Below the pieces are notes generated by a model. The model worked only from the letters and a program-made list of their open reading frames with translations. It was not told where the DNA came from and made no database searches. A stretch of DNA of 64,000 nt, taken from Drosophila miranda (lineage: Eukaryota > Arthropoda > Insecta > Diptera > Drosophilidae). The stretch is taken from positions 15,172,001 to 15,236,000 of the forward strand of contig NC_046676.1 in NCBI RefSeq assembly GCF_003369915.1, read 5' to 3'. This document shows, piece after piece, positions 45,401-57,300 of the stretch. Position numbers and translations under genes: made by a program. Numbering within the stretch: the first letter of the stretch is position 1; the number at the start of each line of letters is the position of its first letter.

Positions 45401-48400
45401 GCTACGGTTCAAAATTCAAGTTTTGTGTCGGACATTACGAAATCGCAGAAACCATGTCAAAATGCGAGTGTTTATCGCCGTTTCTATATACGAGTTAATT
45501 GTACGGTCAGGCGTTGTGTTACTCATGCCAAATGCTGAAACAATTATGAACACAACAAGACCACGTCATGTTGCACCAAGTAGACGTTAACGTGTCTACT
45601 TACTTTGATTGCATTTCATTCTGTTCCACCTGATACTTTTTAAGTAAACTCCGCAAATATACATAAGTAGTTATAGGGAGGGGAGGAATAGGGTATTTAA
45701 AGCTCTCCCTCTCTCTCTCTCAATGATGAATCGGTTGTTTCTGGGTCTACTACTTGGAGCAGGGAACCTTCATCCGAACAGCTGTTGTAACTGTGAAAAC
45801 TGTTTTACGAGTCAATAAAAAAATCACTTGCGTAAATATTTAGAATTGCATATGGGGGAACAGTGCTCGTCTCGCTGTCTCTCTCTCCCTTTCGTCTTTC
45901 CTCGTTTACAGTTACTTGAACTTTGGCCAAGGTGCCTTCGAAGCAGTTGTAACGGGAAATTATTCATCAGCTGGTAGCCTTGAACACAGCCCAACAAGCC
46001 GACGCCGCTCTGCTCTGATTTCGTCTCCTCTCGGTCTATAATTTGCATTATGTGCAAAAATTAAATTGATATGCAGCATTTTGATTACTGTGTATGCACG
46101 TGTCGAGCAAGCGCATTTCGCCGCTGCATCAGTGTTTCTTTTCCCTCTTTCTCTCTCTCTTCGGTGTGTTCTCTTTTGGCAAAGTTCTCTCTGACAAATG
46201 ATGGGGTAACGAAATGATCGTATGACTGTGCCAAAGTCCAAAATAAAAATACTTTTTTCCACTTGCAGCAACAGCAACAGCACAGCACAGGCACTACACA
46301 CATAAAATACAATGAGAATTACTCAAACGAGATTGAAATAAAGAAAACAACGGCGACGAGAACTTGCGAGCTTTTGCACGGCGCGTTGAATATTTCATTC
46401 AATGGAAATGAGAAGAAAAGAGCAAGAGCAACAAACATGCAAAACAAACAAGCGACAAAGATCACAACTGCCAGAGAGAGTCTGTCCATTTATATGGGGG
46501 AGAGAGAGAGAGAGTGGGTGTCTCTCTCTCTCTGTGAGTGGGTGTGTGGGTCTATCTGTTGGGGGGCGAATTTAAAATAAATTTGATTATCGCCAAATGC
46601 AGAGGACAGAGGCAGAACGAAAGAATGGGATATTTGGAGAGGTGGGGAATTTGTATATTCCTCTCCTTCCGCTCATGAGCATGCCTCATCTGATTTTAAT
46701 ACACCTTGCAAGTAATTCCACTCTCTTTTGCACTCGCTCATTTCTTTGCCGCTGGCTGAATGTTTTTCTGCTACGTACGTGCGCGTACAAGTATGCAGGT
46801 TACGGTGTGTGTGTGTAAAAGTAAGGCAACAACGTAGCAGCATAAAATTAATGACCTAGACAAGCGCTTGCGTCGCGACGCAGTACTTATCTTTAGAGTG
46901 ACTATCACCCATCACACACCGAAGCGAAGCACGTGTTCCAGTGAAATTTTCCACAAGAAGCACAAACACAAATACATACATATGTATGTACTCGTATAAA
47001 ATGGAATCGAATCAGCTTTGGCAATGATCGTGAGAGGCAGCCAAAGCCAGGCCAGAGCCCGGTTTAATCGAAGCGGTACTGCAAAAACCGGTTAGAAAAT
47101 CTACCAAAGTCATGACTAAAACAAACACAAATAATGCTCGGACGATGCACAGGCGTAGACGAGCAGGGGTCTGAACAATGTGCTCTGAAGAGCTGTTCCC
47201 CCATATTATCTCCCGACGTCGAATCGCCCCACGCATGAGCCACTGCAGCCACTCGCTTATCTCGTCGGACTGTGTGCGGTCCATTCCAACGGTGAAAAAT
47301 GTCATGTTTTCTAAACCTGCCACATGCCGAAAATAGAATTTCTTAAATTGAAACAAGTTAAGAATTGAATGGCGTGACAACTAGAAATTCAAACAGGAAC
47401 CAACACAATTTTATAGAAACTGAAATCGAAATCACAAACATGAGGGCTGTTCGATTCAGTCAGAGCTCTTCAAGTAAATTCAAGTGCAAATAATACGCTG
47501 CTCGTCCAAAATTGTATGCACCGAGCTGAGGACACACAAACGAAGTCACAGGAATGCAGGGGGAACATTTACGAATGGAATTAACAAGTCCGCGACAGAA
47601 GCTAGTCAAGTTTCGCACGCCGAAGCATTTAATGCCCTTCCAGATACTGAAGAAAGATTTGATATGTTTTTGTTATTTTACTGCGTGTTTTTTCTCAACG
47701 TTGTGATACAAAAAAAAAAAAAGAGGGACAGATTAATAGAGTAAAAGCGGCAGCTGACGCTGCGATGTGCTGTTGCACAAAACAAGTAACGGCGCAACTG
47801 TGGAAGCCCTGGCAAACAGCCCAAAGGGGGTTGGGCAACAGGCCGATTACAAAATGTCATTACAATATGAAATCCAGCCGGAGGGTGTTGCAGGGTCGGA
47901 GGGTCTGGTCTGCCTTCCGACGCCCCAGACATCGCGTGACTATTTTCGATACAGCGACCGGCGCGCGCCAGCGAGAGAGAAAATGAGAAAAGCCTCAACT
48001 GCAACGGGCAAACGGAAAAGCCTCCAACAAGAGTCACGAGGCAAGGCGAAAGGGGGTGGGTAGCAGGGTGGTGGTGTGGCGGGCTCTGCTGGCACGTTTT
48101 TCTTTCATTCGATGGCATTTCGTTATACCAGCTGAAAATCGTACGACTTTCAGGGGAAATGCTGCCGACGCCGCTGCCGCTGCCTCTGCCCTACCTACCC
48201 ACCCTGTAAGCTTAAAACAAAGTAAAAGAATATGCGGCGAAGAGAGCAACCAAGTGACTCAGAGAGGGCGAGAGTCAAAGAGAGCCGGTTGCATGCGTGT
48301 GCGTCAACTGTACTGTGGAAGAGCGGAGAGAAACGGTATTTGTTGGTGTATGTGTGGTCAGGGGAAATGTGGGAAGGTCAAAGAGCAGATTGTTTACATG

Positions 48401-50124
48401 AAACCACCCCACGGGTTGGAGAAATGCCCTGAGTTGGATGGGTGTCTTGGCCATGAATGAAAACTGAGACCGGCAAATTAATTCGACGGGGACACGGCGA
48501 GGAAGTGAAGGGGGCTGACGCAGGTGCTAGAACATTATTAGATTTTCTTCGAAAAGTTAGTTCTTATTAAACTTATTAAATTCACATAAATTACAACAAA
48601 ATCTTTATCTTTGAAATTAATGACTAATAGAAGCGGAAATGCCTGAGACTGCAGATATGTGCATAAATATATTTCCTATAATACTATAAGGCTATCACAG
48701 AAGTTCCCTCTTATCTAAAAATCACAACAGTAAATCAGTAGCGGTAGTTATATCTCCTTTGTGATCAGATTACTACTAAATTCTTTAGCTGTCATAGGAA
48801 ACATCTCTCTGCAAGGTTTCCCGCTTTAAAGCTTCTTTGACACACAATTCCTACTTTCACCTGGAATCGCGCCATCTCACATTTGCAACTTATAGCACTT
48901 ACCGCTTGCAATCCCGTTATCTCTCGCGTTTATCTATTCCGGCTGAACTTTTAAAATGCATTCCACCTGCAACACGACCCGCGACGTGCCGTTTCTCTAG
49001 ACTAACGGCAGCGATATGAGCGATATTCCGATTCTAAACTGCTTACAGTACGACCTGCTTCCGGCCATCGCGAAGCCGCGCCCTAGAAACAAGACGGGGC
49101 CAACCTACCGACCCCCCAACCCCTCCCCAATTCCGTTCCGAATGCAACACACCCACGCAGGCCCACAGCCCACGGCCACGACACCCATCCAGCCGCTCAG
49201 CTGGTCCCAAGGAATCGCAAAACAGATGACACACGTCACACCAGCACACACACGCACAGAAACACACACACACATAGAGACAGCCACAGATGACCCCGAA
49301 CTGGAAGCGCCCCTGCCTTGTGCCACGGCATTCTCCTGCCACCCATCAAAGCAAAACTCGCATGATTTTCAGTTGGTATATCAAGGCGAGACAGTGGGAC
49401 AGAGGGAGGGACAAAGGGAGGGAGAGATACAACGATAGGGAGAGCGTCTGCGCAAAATAAATTACAAGAACTTTACACGTAGAAAAAAAGTAGGGGAAAT
49501 CCACTGAAAGAGCGATATCCAAAGAGAGAGAGTGTTTATAAAAAGGAGAACAATGAAGAGAGAGAGGGTTTACAAAGAGAGAGAGAGAGGTATATGCATG
49601 TGCGTAGGTCCCAAGAATGAAATGACCATTGCCGTCTAATTATTATTGAAATGTAGATTACCTGCGGGAGGGGCGTCCAATTAACAGGTTGTGAAAGCAA
49701 GAGGAGTGGAACCAAGTGGCCGCATCAAGCCAAAACTGTTTTTTCATTGCACAAACAAATCAATAAACAAATCAAGAAAACAATACCTAAACAATCTGCT
49801 GCCATTGGCAACCAATTGCATAAGGCAAAGTGCAGTTGCACTGGCACTAGGTACAAATATATGTACATATGTATATGTGTAGGATAAATTGGGTCAGCGT
49901 CAGAGTGACAAATATAGTCGATTCCTTAAAGAGTCTCATTAGACAAAGTGCACACGTCATTGATAAGGTGGCGTGACATTCGGAAAAACTATAAAAAGAG
50001 AAGTCACAGCCGGCGCAGAGGTGAAACAATTTAAGAGAGGTATGGAGGAAGAGAGAGAGAGACTTGTCAGCTGAGCCTCACTGGAGGAAAGCCACCTACG
50101 TCACAATATAACTCGGAAACTTAC
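42421..50124 (-). other. Probable long first intron of Acsl (7.7 kb)
   Basis: Between the proposed 5' exon ending at 50125 and the acceptor at 42421 I see no supported gene. It has many simple repeats: (CA)n at 42468-42497, (CA)n(CT)n at 43422-43460, (GA)n around 44325-44345, 46500-46515, 49520-49590. A plus-strand TATAAAAC at 45361 lacks a visible gene. One open frame at 49016-49438 is low-complexity and not accepted. Confidence 0.4.
43422..43460. repeat. (CA)n(CT)n compound microsatellite
   Basis: About seven CA units run directly into about ten CT units. Confidence 0.85.
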
Positions 50125-50560
50125 CTATGATTTTGTTCTCAGTTCTGGACAGAGGGAAAGCTGTCGGTTTGTTTTGGTGGGAGAGCGTTCGCACATGCAA
50201 TGGAGATAAAATATAAATCAGCGATCGACGATTATATAAAATGACGTTTGCCAATAAGAACACGAACACACACACAGGCGATGGCGCTCCCGCTCACGCA
50301 TAAACGTAATGTTGCGTTGGCGTTGGGTTCTTGAACACGCTACTCTATATACATATGTATGTATATATTTAGTGAGTGAATCGGTGGCCGCTTTTATCAA
50401 ATGCGCTTTAAAGTGATCACAAAACTTTCGCAAAAAAACTTTCACAAACTGCACAATTACTGACAAACACTAGCGCACACACGTAGTATGTTTTAGTGCA
50501 CGTTACTTACACCAACTCACACACTCCTAAGAAGCGCTTTTGAACTGCGTTTTAAGAATT
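50125..50560 (-). other. Probable non-coding first exon(s) of Acsl
   Basis: A consensus donor ATAG/GTAAGT lies at 50125/50124, and a second GGT/GTAAGT at about 50509/50508, both on the minus strand, with no coding frame. These fit alternative 5' UTR exons for Acsl, whose first coding exon has an acceptor but no promoter nearby. This is inferred from splice signals only. Confidence 0.4.
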
Positions 50561-51011
50561 TTGCTTGTATTTTAGTTACTTTGCCGTATTAATTTGGCGC
50601 CCGCATGAATCAAATTATTGGACTCTCTTTTCTGTACGACAACGACGACGCGTGCACGTTTTGCGTTGGGCGGCGTTGGTTTTGGTTTTGATTCGAATTT
50701 TTCACCGCCGCTTGCTTTTGCCACGATATTATTTTCTCCTTCATGGCCGCGCTCTCTCGCACGCTCTCACCACCCAGCAGCGCTCACGTTTTTCGTTCAT
50801 ACGCTTCTGCGGCTCCTTTTTTCTTGTTTGTAATTGCGAGCTCAGAGTGTGATTGATTTAGTAAATGTAATTAATTCCCTCAATGCATCGGCTATACACT
50901 TACTCTCATGATGTCACTATCATGCGATTTCTGTTGATTTTTTATTGACACTTTTTTTGTTTAGCATTTGCATTAGAGATGGGCATCAGTTTTGACCGCG
51001 GATTGATCGCT

Positions 51012-51058
51012 AAAATATACCGTCCGACCATCAGAAATATACCAAAATATACCGTAAA
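51012..51058 (-). promoter_or_regulatory. Cluster of Ohler motif 6-like core-promoter elements
   Basis: On the minus strand three copies of GGTATATTT occur in 45 bases; the middle one (TTTGGTATATTT) fits the KTYRGTATWTTT consensus of broadly active TATA-less Drosophila promoters. It lies about 450 bases above the proposed Acsl first exon and could mark its start region, or belong to the repeat array next to it. Confidence 0.45.
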
Positions 51059-51113
51059 TATGCTGACGAATTCAAGTTCTATTTTACATATTCCTCGTTT
51101 TCGATATTCCGTG

Positions 51114-52740
51114 GAATATTACTAGCTATCTGGACCTCTCAGCCCTGCCCACATAGTTTTATCCCTTTGATGCATGAATTGACTACAAGATAAACTACTT
51201 TTAAGTACTCCCATTTATTGCATTTTGACTAAAACAAGGTTTAAATAAAAAAAACAGTCAGAATGTTGTAACGTCAATGTTGCTGGTATTTGAAGACTTG
51301 TTGCTTGTCAATCGGAGTATATGCATTTGTATACCCTATTTGGTTAATTTAAAATTAAGATTATGTATCCAAACTGATCTAAAATTTAACTAATAAAGAC
51401 CTTTTCTCAAATTGAAATTTTTTAGACATATTCATGTATATGATGAGTGTTTTGTATATATATCTCGATCCTGATACCTCTTCTTGGTCCCTACAAGAAG
51501 ACAATAAGCTTTAATATATCGTTTAAATATTGAAAATAATATTAAATAATATTGAATAATACTAAAATATATTGAAAATAAATTGTTTTTGCCTGGGATG
51601 ACAAACATATTCACAACTCTATAACATCCATTTCCCCCAGAGTATGTGTGCATGGAATGGGACTCATTGTTGTCAACCGGTTATGACGACTAATTCCTGG
51701 TTATTCTTTCTTCCTTCGAATATTCCCAGCTATATAGATCTCTCAGTTTAGCCCAGATAATTTTATATGATTTTTGAATCAATTTTAATCAGGATTAACT
51801 ACTTTTAAGTAATTGCATGTTTTTTGTTTTGACAAAGACACGGTTTCAACAAAAATGTTCAATAGTCGCAGGTTGTGACGTCAGTGTTGCTGGTATTTGC
51901 AGACTCATTTGTTGTCAACCAGGGTATGGGCGTTTGTACACCCTATTTCGTGAAAATTATATAAAGATACTGTTTTCCAACCTGCTTTCAAACGTAATTA
52001 GTAAAGACCTTGTCTTAGATTGCATTTTTTTGGTCTATTCATGCATTTGATTAGGTGTTTGTAAATAAATCCTGATCCCAGTACCAGTTCTTGGTCTCTG
52101 TAGACCAAAATATCGTTTAAAACAGAGACTATCTAGTTTCTGCATTAATTAGAGCCTGGAATGACACACATTTCCGCAATTCTATATCATCCATTTCCCC
52201 CAGGGTATGTGTGCATGGAATTAGCAGCATGTTTGTGTATGGAATGGGACTCATTGCTGCGAACCGGGTATTACCAAAAATATCTCCCGTCGAATATTAC
52301 AAGCTATATAGAGTTTTCAGCTTTGCCCACTTAGCTTTATCCCATCGATGAATACATTTTCTACAACTTTAACAACTTTAAATTGCTTGTAAGTATTGTA
52401 TTTTGACTAAATCACGGTTTACAAATTAATGTTGCCGCAACATTGTGTATGGAATGAGACTCATTGTTGTCAATCGGGTAAAAGAGGTCCTTACCCGATT
52501 CAAGTTCGGCTATCGATACTATCGACTGGTTACGAGTGGTGCGCGCCAAATCTAACTTTTTTGAATGTGAGCGACAAGGATTTAAATGTTGTCAACCGGG
52601 CCATTACCGATTCAACAAATACGACGATTCCCTCAATTTTGATCTTCCGTCGAATATCAAATATATGGAAGATTTAGCCATGCCCACATAATTTTAAACG
52701 ATTGGTAAATCTATTTCCTACTTATAATTGTTTCATTCAT
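51114..52740. repeat. Degenerate tandem array, units of about 0.6 kb
   Basis: Units begin with GAATATT(A)C...AGCTAT at about 51114, 51718, 52292 and 52652 (lengths about 604, 574, 360, then a fragment). Shared blocks recur in the same order: AGCTATATAGA, GCCCACATAG/TTTTAT, TTGACTAAA-CACGGTTT, GTTGCTGGTATTTG, TAAAGACCTT, ATCCATTTCCCCCAG, GCATGGAATGGGACTCATTG. Copies are diverged, so the array is old. The units have no open frame and match no element I can name. Confidence 0.75.
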
Positions 52741-52802
52741 TTCATTTAATAATCTTAAGTCTTAATAAGACTTATTAATAATAATAAAGTCTTAATAATA
52801 TA

Positions 52803-53050
52803 CTAATCACTAACACCACTATCGTCACTAACGATGTCGCTGGGATTTTTTAAGAGCATTTCAGTGTTCGGTTCAAAATTCTCGCAACCGTTGTTCTTCC
52901 TTAGACCTTGTCTCACATATAAAAGATTTGAAACATTTATATTCTTAAATCTACTTCTTGTATTTGTTTTTATTAAGTTCACTTCGGAGAAAATACTTTC
53001 ACATGATGCATTCGAAACTGGCAATATAAGCAGTACTTGTGCAAATTTTT
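52803..53050 (-). mobile_element. hAT transposase C-terminal (dimerisation) remnant
   Basis: A minus-strand frame of about 80 codons reads LPVSNASCESIFSEVNLIKT followed by an NVSNLLYVRQGL-like stretch: the hATC dimerisation block (P-S/N-A-x-E-R-x-F-S...) of hAT DNA transposases. Only this end survives; no zinc-finger or DDE part and no terminal inverted repeats are seen. It abuts the tandem array. Confidence 0.75.
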
Positions 53051-53263
53051 ATTAACTCATATCAAGTACCCATTTTTATTTGATTCTGCTTAAAATATGG
53101 TTTAAACAAAACAGGTTAAAAGAATTAAGCGTGAGTATAGAATGAAACAAAAGTGAGTATTCCACAAAGAAAATATGTGAATGTCTCACAAGAAGAGAGC
53201 ATTTAACCGTCTTTCAATACCAGTGATTGGATGGTAGAGATTTGCGCCTAAGTTTGAAAGTGA

Positions 53264-53584
53264 ATGAGTGACAAGGAAAAATGTATAGACGAAGAACTTT
53301 TATTTGAAATGTGTTTGAATTTCTGCCGTTTTGGTGACACACAAGCTGGTTATCAGTTGCCTATTGATCTCCAAGATATCGATATTTATAAATATCGCTT
53401 ATCCGATAAGAGTGGCATGGCGTGTGACCTAGAGTGGGTCGCTATCCATCGTATTTCTGCAGAAGCAAGCAGTGTTTATTACATTTTAACAGTTCAAGCA
53501 GTGAAACTACACTGTTATTGCAAGCAGTCCATTCAAAAACGAATTCAAATTTTAAATGAAGAAAACGGTACGTTTCGCTTTTAA
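53264..53584 (+). CDS. Unrecognised 106-codon open frame
   Basis: ATG to TAA, 106 residues, acidic N-terminus (MSDKEKCIDEELLFEM) and Cys-rich middle. A consensus donor G/GTACGT lies six codons before the stop, so it may be the first exon of a spliced product or a mobile-element remnant. It lies between the hAT remnant and the 3' end of patched on the opposite strand. No family recognised; it may be chance. Confidence 0.25.
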   Translation: MSDKEKCIDEELLFEMCLNFCRFGDTQAGYQLPIDLQDIDIYKYRLSDKSGMACDLEWVAIHRISAEASSVYYILTVQAVKLHCYCKQSIQKRIQILNEENGTFRF

Positions 53585-53599
53585 AAAACTGTATAATAT

Positions 53600-54392
53600 T
53601 TTATTTAAATGAAAGACAATCAGTCTTCGTGCAACAAATGTACATGGATAAATGCCGCGTGTAGAATAGTTCTTCCATTCTTATTCGTTTCCATTAATCG
53701 TTTTTCTCGTTTTTTTTTCTTTTTCAATTATGTATTTATATTTTCATTTTATTTTGGTTGTAAGTACCGTTACGGGGGAGGGCTTTTTTTGTGGTTTTTG
53801 TTTTTTGTGTCTGTTTGTAATTGTTATTTCTCGATTTAGTAATAGTACTTTCTTTTCTCTCGTTTCCGTATAAGCGATACTATTTTGGTTCAAGTCCTTG
53901 TGGTTCTTTTTTGTATGTACATATTTAAACTAAATTATAGACTATAAATTACTAGTTTGTTTGTTTGTGTGTGTGTGTGGGTGTCGTGAATCTCGCTTTC
54001 AATTGTGCTGGTGTGTGTAAGTACAGTGTGTGCTTGTGTGTGTGTGTTATAATAAATATGTATCTCTATGTATAAGAAATGTCTTAAGAGCTAAATACAT
54101 ACATACAAAGCTGCTAGGCAGAGGAGTGGGTTGGGGTTCAGGGTAGAAGGTAGAGGGTAGAGTGGGGTAGTGGGGCGAAAGGGGTGGCGGATAGGTAGAG
54201 GAGGTAGGAGGTTGTGGGGCATAGCAGCTGCTACATATAACGGAACACTTAACTCGCGGAAATTAACTAACATGCATACACATATACATACAATATATAT
54301 ATAGATATCTCGATTATACATATACAGTTAGAGTTACAGTTACAGTTAAAGATACAGTTAAAGATACTGGCTAATGGCTACAGGAACTAGTG
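53600..54392 (-). other. ptc: patched 3' UTR region
   Basis: Follows the patched stop codon. Minus-strand AATAAA signals at about 53745 and 53600 suggest a 3' UTR of roughly 0.65-0.8 kb. It includes (GT)n and (CATA)n tracts and the CAGTTA array at 54324-54366. Confidence 0.5.
54324..54366. repeat. (CAGTTA)n microsatellite
   Basis: Imperfect hexamer array some 30 bases from the patched stop codon. Confidence 0.8.
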
Positions 54393-57300
54393 CTAACTCG
54401 TAAAGTTATAGCTGCGCACCGCCCGCCCGGGCGTGACCAGCTCCACCTTGATGTTGGCCGTGGCCGTCACCTTGGTGGTGTTGCTGTCCGAGTGCGTCGT
54501 CTCCACCGTCACCTCCGGCTGGACAACGATGCTCTGCAGTTCCGGCGGATACTGCTGCTGCTGCTGCTGTGCGGCCTTGTGGTAAGCGGGTGGTGGTGCT
54601 CCATACGAGGCGGGTCGCGATCCCCCGCCATGCTGATAGTTGCTGTTGTTGAAGTTATTCGTTGTCTGTGCCGGCGGCGGTGCGGGGGCACTCCAGTCGT
54701 TGTGCATCTGGATGGAGGAGTTGCTGGACTTCCAGGACTGCGGCTCCTCCGTAATGGTCGTCAGCGAGGGATCGTTGATGTTGACGTCCTTGTGGTAGTG
54801 GTGCGCCTTCTGGCAGTTGTTGCGCGACGACGAACGCGAGCCGTTCCCACTGAACGACTTGTTCGAGCGCTTGCTGCTGCGCACGGGCAGCGGCGAGGGC
54901 GTGGATATCCTATCGGGATGCTCCAACGGCACCAGCTCCGCCTCTGGCCCCAGCATGCTCAGCAGAATGGGGAAGACCACCAGACTGTTGCAGGCCCCCA
55001 CGCAGAGGACCACGATCAGCAGGAAGCAGAAGTGGCGGATGACGAACTCGAAGGGGGACGTGGAGAGCATGAAAACGGCCACCCCAGAGGTGAGCATCCC
55101 ATGCACCAGGGGACCCAATGACAGCTGCATGGCCAGATGGACGCGACGTTGACGATTGCCCAACGAAGTCATAAAGCCCTAAGAAAAGGTCGAAGATTAG
55201 TCGCGGTTTTGAGCCATGTTTTAGATTGGAGACTCACCAGGGAGATGTGCACATTGAAGCAGAGCATCATGCCCACGCTCAGTATGAGTATGACAGCGGG
55301 TATGGCCGACAGCTTGATGCCCAGCAAGGTCATGGCCCCAAAGATCTGGGCCAGCGATGCCAGGACGCTGAGGATCACCAGAACGGCGGCCCAAACGGAC
55401 AGCAGCAGCAGGGAGACCAGCACCAAGGCAGCCAGCAAGACACACGCCAGGATCATGGCCAGCGAGGAGCGTAATGTCATGTACTGCTCCCAGAAGATGA
55501 ATGGAATGCCTGAAGATAGATCGGTTAGCATGCGGAAATATACTTTTTGAAGGGTTTGGACCTACCGGAGGGATAGTTGGGCAGACCAAAGCCCTCGAAC
55601 TTAACGCTCAAGTCGCGTATGTGTCCGATCAGGGTCTTGATCTGCGAGGTGTCCGTCAGGCCGTGCAGATAGAAGGGCATCTGTGCGTAGACCAGGGGCA
55701 GGCTCTTGGGTATCTTCAGGTCGTACTCGTTGGGCGCATGATAATACTGACGCGGTTCTGGATACAGTTTTCCCTGCAAAATCAAATAAAGTTAGTAAAT
55801 TTTGCAGAGCAACTAAACGATCTAGATGGACCTACCTGAGAGGCTCCATAGGCGAAGACATCGTTGGTGGCCCAGGCAGAGAGATAGTTGTAGAAGGCCT
55901 TCGGATTGATGATGCCATCGCTGAAGACCAGTCGATTCGTCTTCACTAGCTCCTTGTCCACCGGATTGTCCACATGGCCCGTCTGCACGATCAGCTTGTA
56001 CGCCAGGATGGCATCGCTGCTGGCATTCGGGTACCACACCTCCTTGTTCAGTCGCCCGTCCCGGATCTCATCGTCGAAGATGCGCTGCAGATTGCTAAGC
56101 CAGTCGCGGAACAGCAGCAGCCAGAAGTCCGGCAGGCCCCCGTTATCGTTCTTGATTACATGCGGCACTCGGACGAAGGCGTCGTGGTAGTCCCTCAGGA
56201 GCTGCTGCTGCGTGGGGTACTCGAAATTTCCTTGCGTCACCGCGTACATGCTGTAAAAGCCGAAAAGGCGCGTCTGCGCGTCGAGGAACTTGTGCTCGTT
56301 GCTGTGCTTTGGGACCAGGTCGATGATGTCCAGGCCATCCTGCAGCTTGGTGGAGGCGTACAGACTGAAGATCAGCGCCACCAGGAAGCCCATCACGGCC
56401 AGAAATTTCACCCAGCTGCGCATCAGGAAGGGCGTGTAGTACTCGAAGGCGAAGCTGGACAGCGAGAAGGACGGCAGGGAGCTGCTGCTGCTTTTGCTGC
56501 TGGCAGAGGGGACGCCGCTGGCGTGCTGCTCCAGAAGGGGGTTCTGGGATGGTGGCTGGGGAGGCAAACCCCCGCGGTTGTTGTTGCAGTTCTTCACGTG
56601 CCGTGCTCCCCGCAGGCTGTTGTTGTTGTTCATCGGCATCACTTTGGACTGCTCCTTCCACACGGGAAAGCAGCAGCAGAAAATGTCCGCCCGTCCGGCA
56701 GTGCGCCGCCGCAGATCCAAGGAAATCATGGCCGGGAAGACCAGCAGAGCCGCCGCCAGATTGAAGCACATCACGATGGCCGCCTGCAGGCAGAAGACCT
56801 TCAGCGCAGGCACCGGAATGAAGGCGGCCGCGAAGAAGGAGCCGGCCGTGCTGCAGGCGCTGAACAGGATGCTGGGTCCGACCTTCTTCAGGATCAGCTT
56901 GGTCTGCTCCTTGCGATTGCTCTCCGCATACGCAGCCGTCAGCATAAAGATATGGTCCACTCCCAGACCCAGGGCCAGGAACGGCACCACCTGGGTGCTG
57001 GCCGCATTGAAGACGATCCCCATCAGGGCACAAAGTCCCAGGCCAGCCGCTGTGCTGAAGCACATGAGCAGTACACCAGCAACACCCACGCTGCTTTGGC
57101 CCCGAACGGGATCCCGCCAGCGGAGGAGCGTGCAAAAGGCGTAAAGGACGGTGACGGCGACGCCGATAACGATGCTCAGGGCACTCGGATGCGAGAACTT
57201 GGCCAGGATGTCGTCCAGGGCGGCCGAGCTGAACACGTAGATGTCGTAGTTGGCCGCAATGCGGGACTGTTTGCGCAGGAGGAGCTCCACCTCGCGGGAG

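Noticed and set aside
49016-49438. A 140-codon frame starting with ATG
   Set aside because: Built from Pro/Thr/His-rich and ACAC/GAGG simple sequence; no splice context or family.
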